Assembly (NCBI GenBank): GCA_001600055.1
Contig: BCIV01000019.1
Span: forward strand, 310,001-374,000
Source: Filobasidium wieringae
Taxonomy: Eukaryota; Basidiomycota; Tremellomycetes; Filobasidiales; Filobasidiaceae
Direction of reading: 5' to 3'
Length of the DNA stretch: 64,000 nt
The notes below the pieces were generated by a model, which was not told where the DNA came from, did not search any database, and was given only the letters and a program-made list of their open reading frames with translations. This document shows positions 10,662 through 21,654 of the stretch, one piece after another (the stretch's first letter is position 1; every line of letters begins with the position of its first letter). The position numbers and the translations under genes were made by a program.

Positions 10662-11907
10662 ATGTGCGTATTCGGACTGCTCTCACAGGATCGGACTGGA
10701 GGGAGGATATTAGGATATTTAGGGTTTGAGATTCACTGGGAGAAGGTTGGATAAACGGATCATCAAGACAGGAGGAAGATACCAATTACAACGAAATTCG
10801 CATCTGCGGCAAGGGCGAATAATAAACCGGAAGAACGGCAAACCTTGACAGTTCGACTCAAGAGATTGCGATCGTCATTGCCTAGCTACTATCCCTACAA
10901 ACACGCCCTTCGACGTAGTGGCAGTTTCGGCCTGAAATGGACAAACATGGAAAACCAATCTCTTTCCTCGCAAGCGCATATCAACGGACGTCGGCCAGCA
11001 ATCCTTACCGCACCTACCGAATCTCAAACCCAAAAACCCTCATCCATTCTCCAGTCCTCCTTGCTCGTCCTATATAGCTCAGGACTGATCGATACCTGTT
11101 CAATTCATAGGGGTGCCTACAAGTATATTGCCGAGCTCTACCACAAGAAGCAGTCCGACGTCATGTTGTTCTTGCAACGTGTCCGGTATGTTGCTGTTCG
11201 GTCTTATCTGTTTACCTTGCCGAAGACTCATTCTGCATGTTTCCCTTTTTCTCAGTTGTTGGGAGTACAGGCAGCTCCCGGTCATCCACCGTGCTTCTCG
11301 ACCTTCCAGGCCCGACAAGGCCAGGAGGTTGGGTTACAAGGCTAAGCAGGGATACGTCGTCTACCGTATCAGGGTCCGAAGGGGTAACAGGAAGAGGCCT
11401 GCTCCCAAGGGTGAGCACTCGCTATCTAATGAAGACCGAAAGAACCATTACTGACCGATCTTCTCGTTAAATTAGGTGCCACCTACGGTAAGCCCGTCAG
11501 GCAGGGTATCAACCACCTCAAGTTCCAGCGAGGTCTCCGTGCCACTGCCGAGGAGCGTGTTGGTCGTCGATGTGCCAACTTGAGGGTCTTGAACTCTTAC
11601 TGGATCAACCAGGACGGAGTTTACAAGTACTACGAGGTTATCCTTGTCGAGTGAGTGAAGTTGCTTGCATCAGCGTGGATTCCTGTTCTGATGTATTGGT
11701 TCCTCCGTCATCAGCCCCCAGCACAAGGCCATCCGTCGTGATGCCCGAATCAACTGGATCGCCAACCCTGTCCACAAGCACAGGGAGGCTCGTGGTCTTA
11801 CCGCCGAGGGAAAGAAGAACAGGGGTCTCGGAAAGGGCCACAAGCACAACCACAACTACTCCACCTGGAAGAGGCACAACACCCTCTCCCTCCGTCGTTA
11901 CCGTTAA
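10662..11907 (+). CDS. RPL15: Cytosolic ribosomal protein eL15
   Basis: Component of the large cytosolic ribosomal subunit. Exons: 10662-10663, 11111-11185, 11256-11410, 11476-11650 and 11715-11907; phases all agree. Only the A and T of the start codon lie in exon 1 (AT|GTGCGT), and the G comes from exon 2, reading ATG GGT GCC TAC. No other ATGT between 10662 and 11110 could supply the start. The protein reads [60 protein letters not shown], then [20 protein letters not shown] and ends [17 protein letters not shown], the standard eL15 sequence at the usual length. The first intron is 447 nt, far longer than others in the window, as is common in ribosomal protein genes. Confidence 0.95.
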
Positions 11908-12374
11908 ACGGATCGATCGAACACTTGCGCCTCACGCCTATCAACCTTTACCTCGATCTGGGGAGCGTTTTTCTATCGACACTTGTTCTCTGGTTTTCGT
12001 TGTCTTCTATCTGTTGGGAACGTTTCTTGGAGCGGGGTTACAAAAGAGAGCGTTGGAGCGTTTGTGGATGATTGTGTTTGTTTAGCTTTTCATGATGACG
12101 ATGCAGTTGTTGGGTTTCTGCTTTCTCTGTCTCGTATTGTCGCCAAGTTTCAGTTGCGTGCTATCCCCACTAGGGGATTGACGCCGTTGCGTACGTAAGA
12201 TTCATCGACCATCCCGTCTGTTCCCTTTGACCTCCACATCATCTGCCAAATTACTCATAATCATGATCTTCACTCACTTATGGCTCAGACTCTATACTTT
12301 TACTGCCGTCGTATTACCTGACTTACCTCTTAGATTCTTATTCCGACCACCATTCTCGTTCGACCTGACTAGCC
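11908..12374. other. Intergenic region between RPL15 and Derlin gene
   Basis: Probable RPL15 3' UTR followed by a T/C-rich leader before the Derlin start. No additional gene seen. Confidence 0.4.
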
Positions 12375-13531
12375 ATGGCGGCGGTTCAGGGTGGACATGC
12401 GAACATTCCGGGACTACAACAATGGATCATGGAGATTCCTCCTGTCACGAGAGCTTGGATCATAGGCAGCGTGGCGACTAGTTTGGCAGTGGTACGTCTT
12501 ACTTGATAGTTACTGATCATCAGATCATTGAGACTGATACATGAGCGATAGCAATGTGATTTTGTAGCTCCCCTACAACTATACTTCTCGTACAAGTCGG
12601 CATTTCAGAACCGACAAGTAAGTCGCACTTCCTATCTGGAAGATGGACTTTCGAATTTACCGGATTACAATTCTCAGATATGGAGGCTGTTGACTGCGTT
12701 CCTCTACTTCGGGCCTGTAACGCTCGACCTGGCGTTCCACCTATTCTTCATGTAGGTCAGCGCCTTAACAAGCGATTACAGCTCGATTCTGACCTTTGAG
12801 ACCTAGCATGAGGTATTCAAGGTTATTGGAGGAGAACAACTTCAGCGGAAGGAAAGCGGATTACCTGTGCCTTCTATTGTTCAACGGGACAGTATTGCTT
12901 GTAAGCTGTACCGAACCATCTCTTGACGTATGTCTGGACTGACGAAGTCGAACCCTGCTCAGGCCATCTCTCCTTTATTTACACTCCCCTTCCTGTCAGC
13001 TTCCTTGGCCTTTTCTCTGGTGTATATCTGGTCAAGACGGAACGTCACCGCAAGACTGAACATACTTGGTCTCGTCAAGTACGTCCGCTTGTCCAAGCCA
13101 TGTGCAATAAGATGCTGATACTTGTACACAGTATCACTGCCCCTTACTTGCCCTTCGTCCTGATGTCGTTCTCCTATTGGATGTACGGAGGTTGGGAGGC
13201 GTGTATCGGGGACGGTGTGAGTGCCGTATGTATCCCGCATGACCCTATGGTCACTCACGGGGCGCATTTCATATAGGTCGGAGCAGTAGCCGGTCATCTA
13301 TATTACTTTCTTATGGACGTCTGGCCGAGAGAAATGTGGCATCCCAGCGCAGTTAGAAGAGAAGAGGGCCGTGTAGAAGGACCGATCAAAGCTCCAAGAT
13401 GGATGTGAGTTGTCACTCCGATCTTGCGTACATTCCGCTCTCTAAGTAGATTTTATCGCTTGTGCAGGAAACGGCTCATGGGAGAACTAAGAGAGGAGCC
13501 GGAACAACGAGCCCCTAATGTACACCATTGA
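12375..13531 (+). CDS. Derlin (Der1-like) ER membrane protein
   Basis: Rhomboid-like pseudoprotease of the ER membrane that acts with Hrd1 in retrotranslocation of misfolded proteins (ERAD). The first exons 12375-12491, 12552-12617 and 12678 onward encode GLQQWIMEIPPVTRAWI, CDFVAPLQLYFSYKSAFQN, then RQIWRLLTAFLYFGP, the last being the conserved Derlin W-R-x-hT-x-FhYF motif. Further hydrophobic segments are TLDLAFHLFFIMRYSRLLEE, YLCLLLFNGTVLL, ISPLFTLPFLSASLAFSLVY and TAPYLPFVLMSFSYWMYG, followed by HLYYFLMDVWPREMWHPSA. The C-terminal tail ends ELREEPEQRAPNVHH, polar and short, without a clear p97-binding SHP box. About seven exons. A Der1 versus Dfm1 assignment is not made. Confidence 0.9.
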
Positions 13532-13849
13532 AAATAACGAACCCATATAGAACTGGCATAGCAGTGACTTTGTACTCATCCGCATTCCAAGTGTATACCG
13601 TCGTTTAAAGCTGGCAAAAGATCGCCTTTGGACCTAGACTGTCTCCAAAAAGCATACCCACGACCCTTGCTCAGAATGTAAATGGTAGTAAGGGTGCTGG
13701 AATCGACGAGCTCGAAAGCCCTCGATGCCATGCCGCTTGTATTGTCTAAGACCTTCAATAGTCTTTCGAAAATCCTTATTATTGCTTGTACAGGCTTGAT
13801 CATTCCCGTCTCTAAACTCGACGGTTTGTATTGTACCATACACGGAATT
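13532..13849. other. Convergent 3' region of Derlin and BUD13 genes
   Basis: Just over 300 bp between two converging stop codons. Open stretches here on the minus strand (13576-13875) have no family resemblance. Nothing else seen. Confidence 0.4.
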
Positions 13850-15201
13850 CTACATATCCTCCGTCCCCCATGCATGTGCTTCTTGTCTCAGTCGCTTCCG
13901 ATCGTTGATCTTCTGGAAAAGCTTAGCCTCGTACCCCGTAGAACGGTCTGTTGGGAAAGGATCCGAGGAGTCAGTGAAGTTCAGATGTGGGAGGGACAGC
14001 CGAGAGGTACTGACCAACTCCATCCCATCTGAAACCTGGTAAGATCTCGAAACGATTCGGAGCTCCGGCATGTGGGCATTTTGGTCGTCGAGGGCCTTTC
14101 TTCTTTGTTTTCTGTCAGGGAAGATCGAGGTCAGTGGGATGAGATGATTGGTCGATTTGCCTACGAGGGGTGCTTACTGTTAGGAACGCGGCGGCAGGAT
14201 CGTTCCATCTCACTTCCTCTCTCATGCCTTCATTCATATTTCGGTCGTTTGCAGATCTGTGGAAAGATCTCGTTCAATCACAAGTCTCGTTGCAGGGAAA
14301 ACGAGAGACTTACCTAGCAAAAGAGGTTCCCGCAGCTTCCTGGACTCTTCTAGCGACCTGTACCTGTTCGTTCCGCTGGACCAACCCTTTCCCCCAATCC
14401 TTCTTCGCCTCCTCTCTAGCCCTGGCTTCTCTCTCTTGCTTCAACTCCTCTTCCCTCTGTTTCTTCACATCCACGATCTTTCCGGATCTATCACGATAGA
14501 CGGTCCTCTGGTGATCAGGTCGGTCTTGGTCATCTCCATCTTCTTCTTCTTCTTCCCCATTCCTAATCCTCTCCTCCCGAGCGGCCTGTCGTTCTCGTTC
14601 CCTCTCCGCATCCTTCCGTCTCTCTTCGGCTGCCAAAGCTTCAGCTTCTTCCCTCACCTGGGCGGCCGTGAGGAGTCCTCCTTTTTTCTTCTTGACTACT
14701 GGTGGAGGGGTTGCAGAGCGGGATGTCTCGGCGATTTGAGGTTTTTCATCTTCCTCTTCGTCAGGCGCCAAGGTACTTCCCGGAACGGACCAGTTCGCTT
14801 TAGTCTTCTTGAATGCTTTAGGTGCATTCGTTACGACTTTAGAAACAGAAATTGGGCATGAGAAGTTTGATATTGAGCGGCTACGATTCGGGGGAAAGGA
14901 CATACCTGGCACATCCTCCTCCGCATCATCCACAGTTGCATCCCAATTCGCAACGCTATCTTCATCCGCTATCAAAAGTCCCGTTCCCTCGCCAACTATA
15001 GTAGGTGCGAGTTTATCCGCCTTTCTTTTCTTCTTCTTAGGCTTCTGATCTTCTGATCTTGATAGAATAGCATCTGCTTTTGCCCCAGACATATATCTGA
15101 ATTGCAAGGCGAAAGTGTTCAGTCAAGTTTAGCTCCGGCTCGATGTTAAAGGAACGGGCGGGGACGCACTTTGAAGCCAAGTATGCTTGAATACCACTCA
15201 T
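13850..15201 (-). CDS. BUD13: BUD13 / Cwc26 splicing factor (RES complex)
   Basis: Subunit of the RES (retention and splicing) complex that binds the activated spliceosome with Snu17 and Pml1. Exon 1 (15201-15170) encodes [10 protein letters not shown] and joins exon 2 at 15096 to read [15 protein letters not shown], the conserved BUD13 N-terminus. The middle is a Lys/Glu/Arg-rich coiled stretch. The C-terminal domain is diagnostic: [59 protein letters not shown] directly followed by [14 protein letters not shown], ending HAWGTEDM. The tryptophan-containing GFRWDGVDRSNGFE segment is the Snu17-interacting part in the yeast complex (family knowledge). At least five exons. Confidence 0.93.
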
Positions 15202-16156
15202 CTTGGGTCTTTACTGGGCTTTTGAGTAACGGTAAGCTGGGTTGAGGGAATAGTTTGAGCTGAAATGAGAACATGATACGTTCGAGGATCAATCCCTCGA
15301 GGTTGAATATGGGTCAATCCGTTGCCGTAATCGCGTTTAGATCCGATATCGGATCCTAATCCCACCATCACCTAGGCCTACTACCCCAGCCGGAGAAAGC
15401 GAATTGTTTTCTCATCAAGCGATTCTCTTTCTTCAATTGAGAAATCCGGCAAACAAGCCCTCGACGTTATCTGAACCTGTTTGATAGTTCACCAAGCCCT
15501 GGAAGACGTCAAGAAGGGCAAATGGAAGCAATGGGACATGTCGCTCGACCGGAATTGTTCAACGCATTCGGTGATGATCAACACTAGAGATTTTCATCAT
15601 ATCGTCCTGCCCAACATGCAGTGATAGGTGCTGTGGGATCAAACCCAAGCACCTATGAGAAAAGCTACAACATGTTTGCTCTTTTTGTGCGGGGAGGTAG
15701 AGTGTCATCACTGGGTTTCACGGTAGAGAGATTCATCATATCGTTCCGTCCAAGGGTAAGCTTTCTGCATGTACGGCGAGGACATTACGCCAATGGGTGA
15801 CACTAGGTCTCTTCCATCAATAAGGTCACGGATCGAGAAGCTGGAGAGGAAAGCCTTTGGATGGCTTACTGGAACTAGGCAGAAAGCATACAAAACTGCT
15901 GCAGCAATTGCCTGGTATCATCGACTTGTGGCTTGTTCTGAAAGCGACTGAAGAGCTTCTGGTTTAGATTGATTCACTTGTGATTGTACGGTCTTCCATT
16001 GACGGCTAAACGCTTCGACCTTTGATCCAGGATAGAATGGCACGACCTTCAACACGTATGCATAAACGTTTCCCAAGCCTATAAAGGGGTATATACATCT
16101 TCCCATCTTCCCGCCACACGCATCGTACTTTGCTTTTTATCCCATTTCGAGCGTTT
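15202..16156. other. Gene-free stretch with a hairpin
   Basis: Nearly 1 kb between BUD13 and the carrier gene with no supported gene. Short open stretches at 15708-15951 and 15918-16106 look random. It contains the strong inverted repeat described at 15624-15656. Confidence 0.4.
15624..15656. repeat. Strong short hairpin
   Basis: ATAGGTGCT pairs perfectly with AGCACCTAT, then TGGG pairs with CCCA after one bulged G, leaving a 6-nt loop (ATCAAA): a 13-bp stem in gene-free DNA. There is no oligo-T run after it on either strand. Confidence 0.7.
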
Positions 16157-17563
16157 CTAAAAGGCGGACAGGACGTTCCCGAGCGCGGTCAGCCACCAGG
16201 CTCTCCATAATGCCGAAGGTCCCTCTTCATCCACAATCTTCCTCGCGGCATCGACGAAGCTACAGGGGAGACGATGGCGTCAGATCGTACGTCTCGGAAT
16301 CAAAGTCCGTACAACAGACTCACCCCTCGTACGGTTCCTCCTCGGGTCTCAAACCGATCACGTCCTCTTCGACTCCAGCCCATTCTACTCCGTCGGGAAG
16401 CACCGCACCTGCAGCTCCCATTCCTCCATCGTGTTGACTCGAAACGGCATAGGGGCTGTAAGAATTCCTTTGGATTGATAATCTAGTGGATAGGACTTCG
16501 AGGGGAGTGAGGAACCCGGCGGATAAGAGTTGGAAGATGAGGAAGATGATGAAGAGGGTTGTGGAAGTCGGCATGCCTGATGAGAGAACGGGATCGATTG
16601 ATTAGCTCGGTCTGAAGAGTATGATATGGCTGTGAAGACTTACCGAGCTCGTCGTAGCTGACCAACATCCACTTGACACCCCTTGCGACGATTGTCACCC
16701 AGACCGCGTGGATCCCGACACTAGCGACCAGCCCAGGAGCGATATACAGGGTCCAGGGTTTGGTGTACTCATCCGGGGTGAGGATCAATCGGAGGGAAAG
16801 CTTGGCGTTGGACAGGGTAGGTCGAGTAGGGAGGGAGTAAGGGGTGATGATACAACGGTTGATGAGGATGGTCGCGGGTAGACCTATCAGGGTGAGGATG
16901 ACGGTGAACAAACCCATCCTAGGTGATTCGTCATTCCCCGGATCAGCACATTGGAAGCGATACAACCTTGCCGAGCATTGACCCACTTGAATCCGCTTGC
17001 ATCTGGTACACTGTAAGCTCCCTTGGGTCCCTTTGTACTCGTAGAACCGATAAAGATGACAGAGGCGAAAGACAAGAGGAAGGTATAGGCCAAGGAGGGG
17101 TATGAACCTAGTGATACGTGGAAGTGGAAGAGAGGCGTGAGGTCGGCGGCAACCGACATTCAGACACAAGGTCATGCTCACCTTTGTAAAGACCTTTCCA
17201 ACCTTCAATCCGCTTGGTTCTTTGTAACGTCCCCCAGACGGTCGTCAACGTCGGTCCCACTCTATAGCGATTACGGTTCGAGGGATGAGCTGCGGAACCC
17301 TTTGCCTGCGGAATTACCAACCGTAAACACCTACCTGTTCTCCTGTCCTTCCTCCAATCCAACACCTTTGGGATTATAATTCGCTCTCAGACTGTCAAGA
17401 GTGGCATAGGTGAGCTCGAATAGGAAGCGACGATACGTTCCCAGAATCAGACTCACCGGATGATAGCTCCCCTGAAAGGCATGCTTATCCCTAGGAAGAT
17501 GACCGAGGCGAAGCATAACACGATCAACGCCGCGAACAGTGTGAATATGAATTCCGCTCCCAT
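16157..17563 (-). CDS. Mitochondrial-carrier-like membrane protein
   Basis: Multi-pass membrane protein resembling the mitochondrial carrier (SLC25) superfamily. Visible order: MGAEFIFTLFAALIVLCF with SVIFLGISMPFRGAIIRL; RANYNPKGVGL; VWGTLQRTKRIEGWKGLYKG; YPSLAYTFLLSFASVIFIG; RMGLFTVILTLIGLPATILI; WTLYIAPGLVASVGIHAVWV; TSTTLFIIFLIFQLLSAGFL; and the carrier-type motif TPLEVLSTRLSIQR. The last exon reads FVDAARKIVDEEGPSALWRA followed by WWLTALGNVLSAF. Both the P-x-E-x-x-x-x-R motif and the EGWKGLYKG/EEGPSALWRAWW half-repeats are carrier features, but the three-repeat symmetry is degenerate, so substrate and even transport are uncertain. The start at 17563 is the first in-frame ATG after a stop; an upstream exon is possible. 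About seven exons. Confidence 0.72.
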
Positions 17564-18057
17564 CTCTGGATAGTCGTAGTGTTAGTGGTGGTGATGGTGG
17601 TGGTAGATCTATAAGGGTATCGGCTGAACAGGTGGACGAGATCCAGAACAAGTTCTAGAGAGGGAACAACACATCATAGCTCGCCGTGTTGGCGCTTTCG
17701 CGTTGATCCGATCTTAACCTGACATCTTTCCCTCCGGTTCTTTATCGAGCACCCGCAGCGAGGACGGACGTTTCATCTATTCTCTTCTCGTGTATCGCGA
17801 GTCGTTCGCCTCTCTCTAAACTACCGTCACTTTGGTACACTATAGCTATAGACGCTACGGGATGATCTTGTAATGGTGCGCTACTTATTATTATATCACG
17901 TTGCTGAAAAAGAATGGAATCGGATTGGAAAGCCATGAGGGGACGATCACGCTCGAAGCTGGTCGTATCTCGGTGGCATTTCCCTACAAAGACCCGCAAT
18001 CGATCCTATCAGCCCGGTCCCATACAGCTCAACAAGCTTAACGCGCTTAACGAGAAC
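17564..18057. other. Intergenic region
   Basis: Upstream of the carrier-like gene and downstream of the TQCG-type protein. It may hold an additional 5' exon of the carrier gene; otherwise nothing recognised. Confidence 0.35.
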
Positions 18058-19925
18058 TCACACGACCGTACTAGGTTCCACTGGTTCGTCCGGTCGAACT
18101 CGGCCCGCGTCTTCATGCAGTACGAACCTCGTCGCCCCTTGCTCCGGCTGTTCGTCCTCCCCATCCGGATCGTCCGCATCCCCATTAGTAGTGGTCAAGA
18201 CCCTTCTCTTTCTGGTAGAATTGTTCCTCCCCCCTGCGACCCCTAGGGAAGAATTCAGAGGGGATGAAGGGATGGGGTTCGGATGTACCGTACTCGATCT
18301 TCGACTTCTTCGTCCTTCCTCCCCCATCCCTCCCGACCCTGACCCAGAGCCCGATCCAGGTGCATGTACAGGTCCAGGTCCGGATAACCTAGGTCCGAAA
18401 TCCATAGATCCTAATCTCCCACTGGTCCCCTCCTCCGAAGTCCGAGGGAAACTATCCCGATCCCCGTGACCCGATGCTCTCTCATACCTCTGCGCGGCAC
18501 TGACCCCGGTCCCCGAGGGGTAAGGGGAAGGTACGAAACTCCCCTCCTCCTCCCCCCTCGGTTCTTGCCCCGTCCTCCCCACCCCCATCCCAGGATTCAG
18601 GCCGGGCTCAAGCTCACCCTCACGCTCCCCCCGGGCCCGTTTTTCCCCAGAAAGCAGATCGACCAGACTCGCTCGTCTCTTCTCCGTCCCATCCCCTTCC
18701 CCCGTCTGCCGGGGTGTTTTGAACAGGGCCGTACGGGGGTGAGAGGGGTCGTGTTTCTGACGACGTCTTTTCAGGAGGAAGAGGAGGAGAAGGATGAGAA
18801 GGAGGAGGAGGAGACCGCCCAGGACTCCGCCGAGGATCGGACCTAGTTTGCTCGAGTGGCCGGATGAGGAGGAGGAGGAGGAGCTGAGGGGCGGGAACTC
18901 CCGATCAGATATCCATATCATGACTTCCTATCGAGGACGTACCTTCCACCCCCCGCTCGTCCACCACCCCCACCGACCCCCGTGACGGTCGTGTTCCCCG
19001 CCCCAGCCCCGCCCNCCCCGGTAGACTGAGGCGCAGAGGAATCGATGGTGGTAGGGGAAGAAGAAGTTATACAAGACTCGTCCCCCGATCCTTGAACTTG
19101 AAGTAATTGAGAGCTGGAGGACACGCGTGGGGGGAGTTAGGGAGAGACGGGAGTGGATCAGTTGAAGCGGAAGACCTGACGTGAAGAGGGGAAACGTGGA
19201 GGAAAACACCTACCTCCCCCCCGATCCTACCGGTCCGGAATCGACCATATAGACTACGACCCCCATTCCCCCTCTCAGATCGACCTTCCAATCGAACCCC
19301 GCCCCGCCCTGTCCGAGTGCATCGATCGTGTGAATCAAAAAGATCGTCCCCCCCGGGACGAGCCCTACGATACTAGCGGGCAAAGTGTACCTATCTTCCC
19401 AAGTGATCCCCAACGTCCCGCACTGCGTGGGGTTCGTCGTGGGGTCGAGGAAGAAGAAGAAATCGGGGTCTGGAGTTGTGGACAGGCAACTGGGAGAGCC
19501 TAGGGTGGGGGATCCGACGGTGAGGAGTTCGGTGGTTCCTGTGCTCGAGAACCCTGAGGGGTCTATGAGGGAGGCGAGGAATTGGAGCCCGGCTGGTTGT
19601 GGGAGGGTCGGGAGGGTGTAGGGGGACGAGGAAGAGGGGGGGATGGTTATGTTCTGAATGGCGCTTTGGGGTGAGAAGTTTGCCTGTTCGCCAAAGCCAG
19701 GGCAGGGGCAGGACGGGAGGAGAGGGGGCTTCAGTCAGATTGCGGTATTTGGTCGTGATGGAAGGGACGTACGGCGGGCATGATCAGTAACGTCAACGCT
19801 CCCTGGGCTGCTCCTTCCCATGAGACGGTAAGGGGACCACATTGCGTGGGCGTGGAGAGGTTGAATGTGATCGCTAGTACCGTTGAGAAGGGGAGCAGGA
19901 GGGCGAAGAGGAGGAGAGGGATCAT
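18058..19925 (-). CDS. Single-pass surface protein with two TQCG-type ectodomain units
   Basis: Starts with a signal peptide (MIPLLLFALLLPFSTVLA) at 19925. The ectodomain opens FNLSTPTQCGPLTVSWEG, and a related unit recurs about 130 residues later as DPTTNPTQCGTLGITWED, followed by LPASIVGLVPGGTIFLI. A Ser/Thr/Gly-rich linker (including a GAGAGN...GGGGG stretch) leads to one membrane segment, LGPILGGVLGGLLLLLLILL, then a basic stop-transfer KRRRQK. The cytoplasmic tail is about 230 residues, Gly/Ser/Pro-rich with repeated SG units (GSGSGSGSGG) and acidic patches, ending VEPSTVV. This plan, signal peptide, TQCG/W domain, linker, TM, disordered tail, is common among basidiomycete surface proteins of unknown role. 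Sensor or wall-associated function is an inference. An ambiguous base (N) sits at 19015 in the linker. Confidence 0.75.
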
Positions 19926-20797
19926 GGTGATGGTGATGGTGATGGTGCTGCTGCTGAGTGTGAGCTGCTCGGTCGAAGGGGGTTGACTTTGCGTTTGCTC
20001 TTGTTGTGCTTGGATGTCGATGAACGAGTGAACGAGTGATAGTTGATGGATGATGGATGTGACCAATCAGCTCTCAGCTTTGCAGGGTATCCACGTCCAC
20101 TTCGTGTTGAGAAGATCTGATGATGTCTCTGATTCTGATCGATCAGACGTTTCATGAACCGATAACAACTCGCGACGTCCCTTTCACTCGTTACCCCGCA
20201 TCCCAACGTCTCTATACACAGCCAGACTTGCCTCGAGAATAGCTACCGGATGACGTGATGCTCCCTTTCGATCGAGCCTCTCATTCCCTTCCCTCTCTGG
20301 CCTCCATCCTCTCTTGGCGAATCCCGTCCCCGCCCCGTCCTCCGACGTTTCAGCCAGCTGGTTATCGCTATCCGCCAACCGCCAACTAGCCTGGGAGTTC
20401 GGGGTATTGGACGGCTCATTTCGTCCTCTTGCCTCTTCAGGACTCTGGACTGATGAGTTTACAAACGTACAAGTTTTCAGGACGGTTCCACGCTGGAACG
20501 ATTCGCCAAGATCGACGCACGGTTATCGTCGATTGTCTTGGTCTCCACTGCGCTCGTGCTCTGCTCACTCGCTCTATTGTCTCATCTAGATGACGGATGA
20601 TGACCGATGTAACGTTTAGAGTTTGGTTCCGCTGGTGACGCTGAAATGGGTAGATACCCGGGTTGTCATGCGTTTTCAATCGACAGGTCAACTCCTGGTT
20701 CAACTTGAGCTTCAGCTTCTCTCGCTTCTCAGCTTCTCAGCACCTCAAAGTAATAATCACAGCAACCATCCTCGACCATCCAACCCCAACAGCGACC
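19926..20797. other. Divergent intergenic region
   Basis: About 870 bp between the TQCG-type protein and the AlkB-like gene. It begins with a short (ATGGTG)n run at 19923-19947 and later T/C-rich leader sequence. No gene supported. Confidence 0.4.
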
Positions 20798-21595
20798 ATG
20801 ACCTCGTCCAACCCCGCATCGACCGATACCCCACCCATCCCGGGGTTATACGTCTTCCCCAACCTCCTCCCTGTAGAGACCGAAAGTGAGTACCTGAATC
20901 CCCCTTCATCTCGTCCCATCATCATGTATGAGAAGTGCACTGGGGTGAGTATTGTGGTACGGTACCGAGTTGAGATGGTCCTGATCTGATGACTCACCCT
21001 CGTTACGACGGCACGTAGGAAACCTGATCAAGTTCTTCACGGAGAACAACACCTTCCGTTCCGGCCAGAAGGATCAGGGGATGTTCTTCTCCCCGCCCCA
21101 ACCCCAACCTCAATCCCCTTCAGGCTGTTCCATCCCAAACTCTACCTCGGACGAACCCCTCATCCGAAATGCAAGGGAAAGATCGTTCCCCACCCCTCTG
21201 AGACGGTTACACGAACAACTCGCCCTTCTCCTGGAGAACAGGCTGGAGCGGGAGGTATGGAGGAGATGTTTCGATGAACATTATCATCCCCCCGTGCCCT
21301 CTCGACAGTCCTTGGGGAAGACCGAAGAAAGTCATCCCCAAGCAAAGGCGGAGGGGGAGGGGGTGGGGGAGGGGAGAAGATTACAGAGTATAATAAACCT
21401 CTACCCCGGACCTTCCGTTTCTTCCCGGGCAAGGGAGAGAGCAGGGATAACCCCCCATGTGGATCTGGTAGGACGGTATGGGGATGGGATCGTCGGCGTT
21501 TGTCTGCTCGCGGGAGTCGTCATGGATTTCCGGAGAGTCCCGGTGGATGGGACCGCGCATGGGGGGCAGGGGGGGAGGGTTGATGAGAGGTTGGG

Positions 21596-21654
<59 letters not shown>

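Noticed and set aside
16209..16437. Plus-strand frame beginning MPKVPLHPQSSSRHRR
   Set aside because: It lies opposite the last exons of the carrier-like gene, which join in phase and end in a conserved carrier half-repeat.
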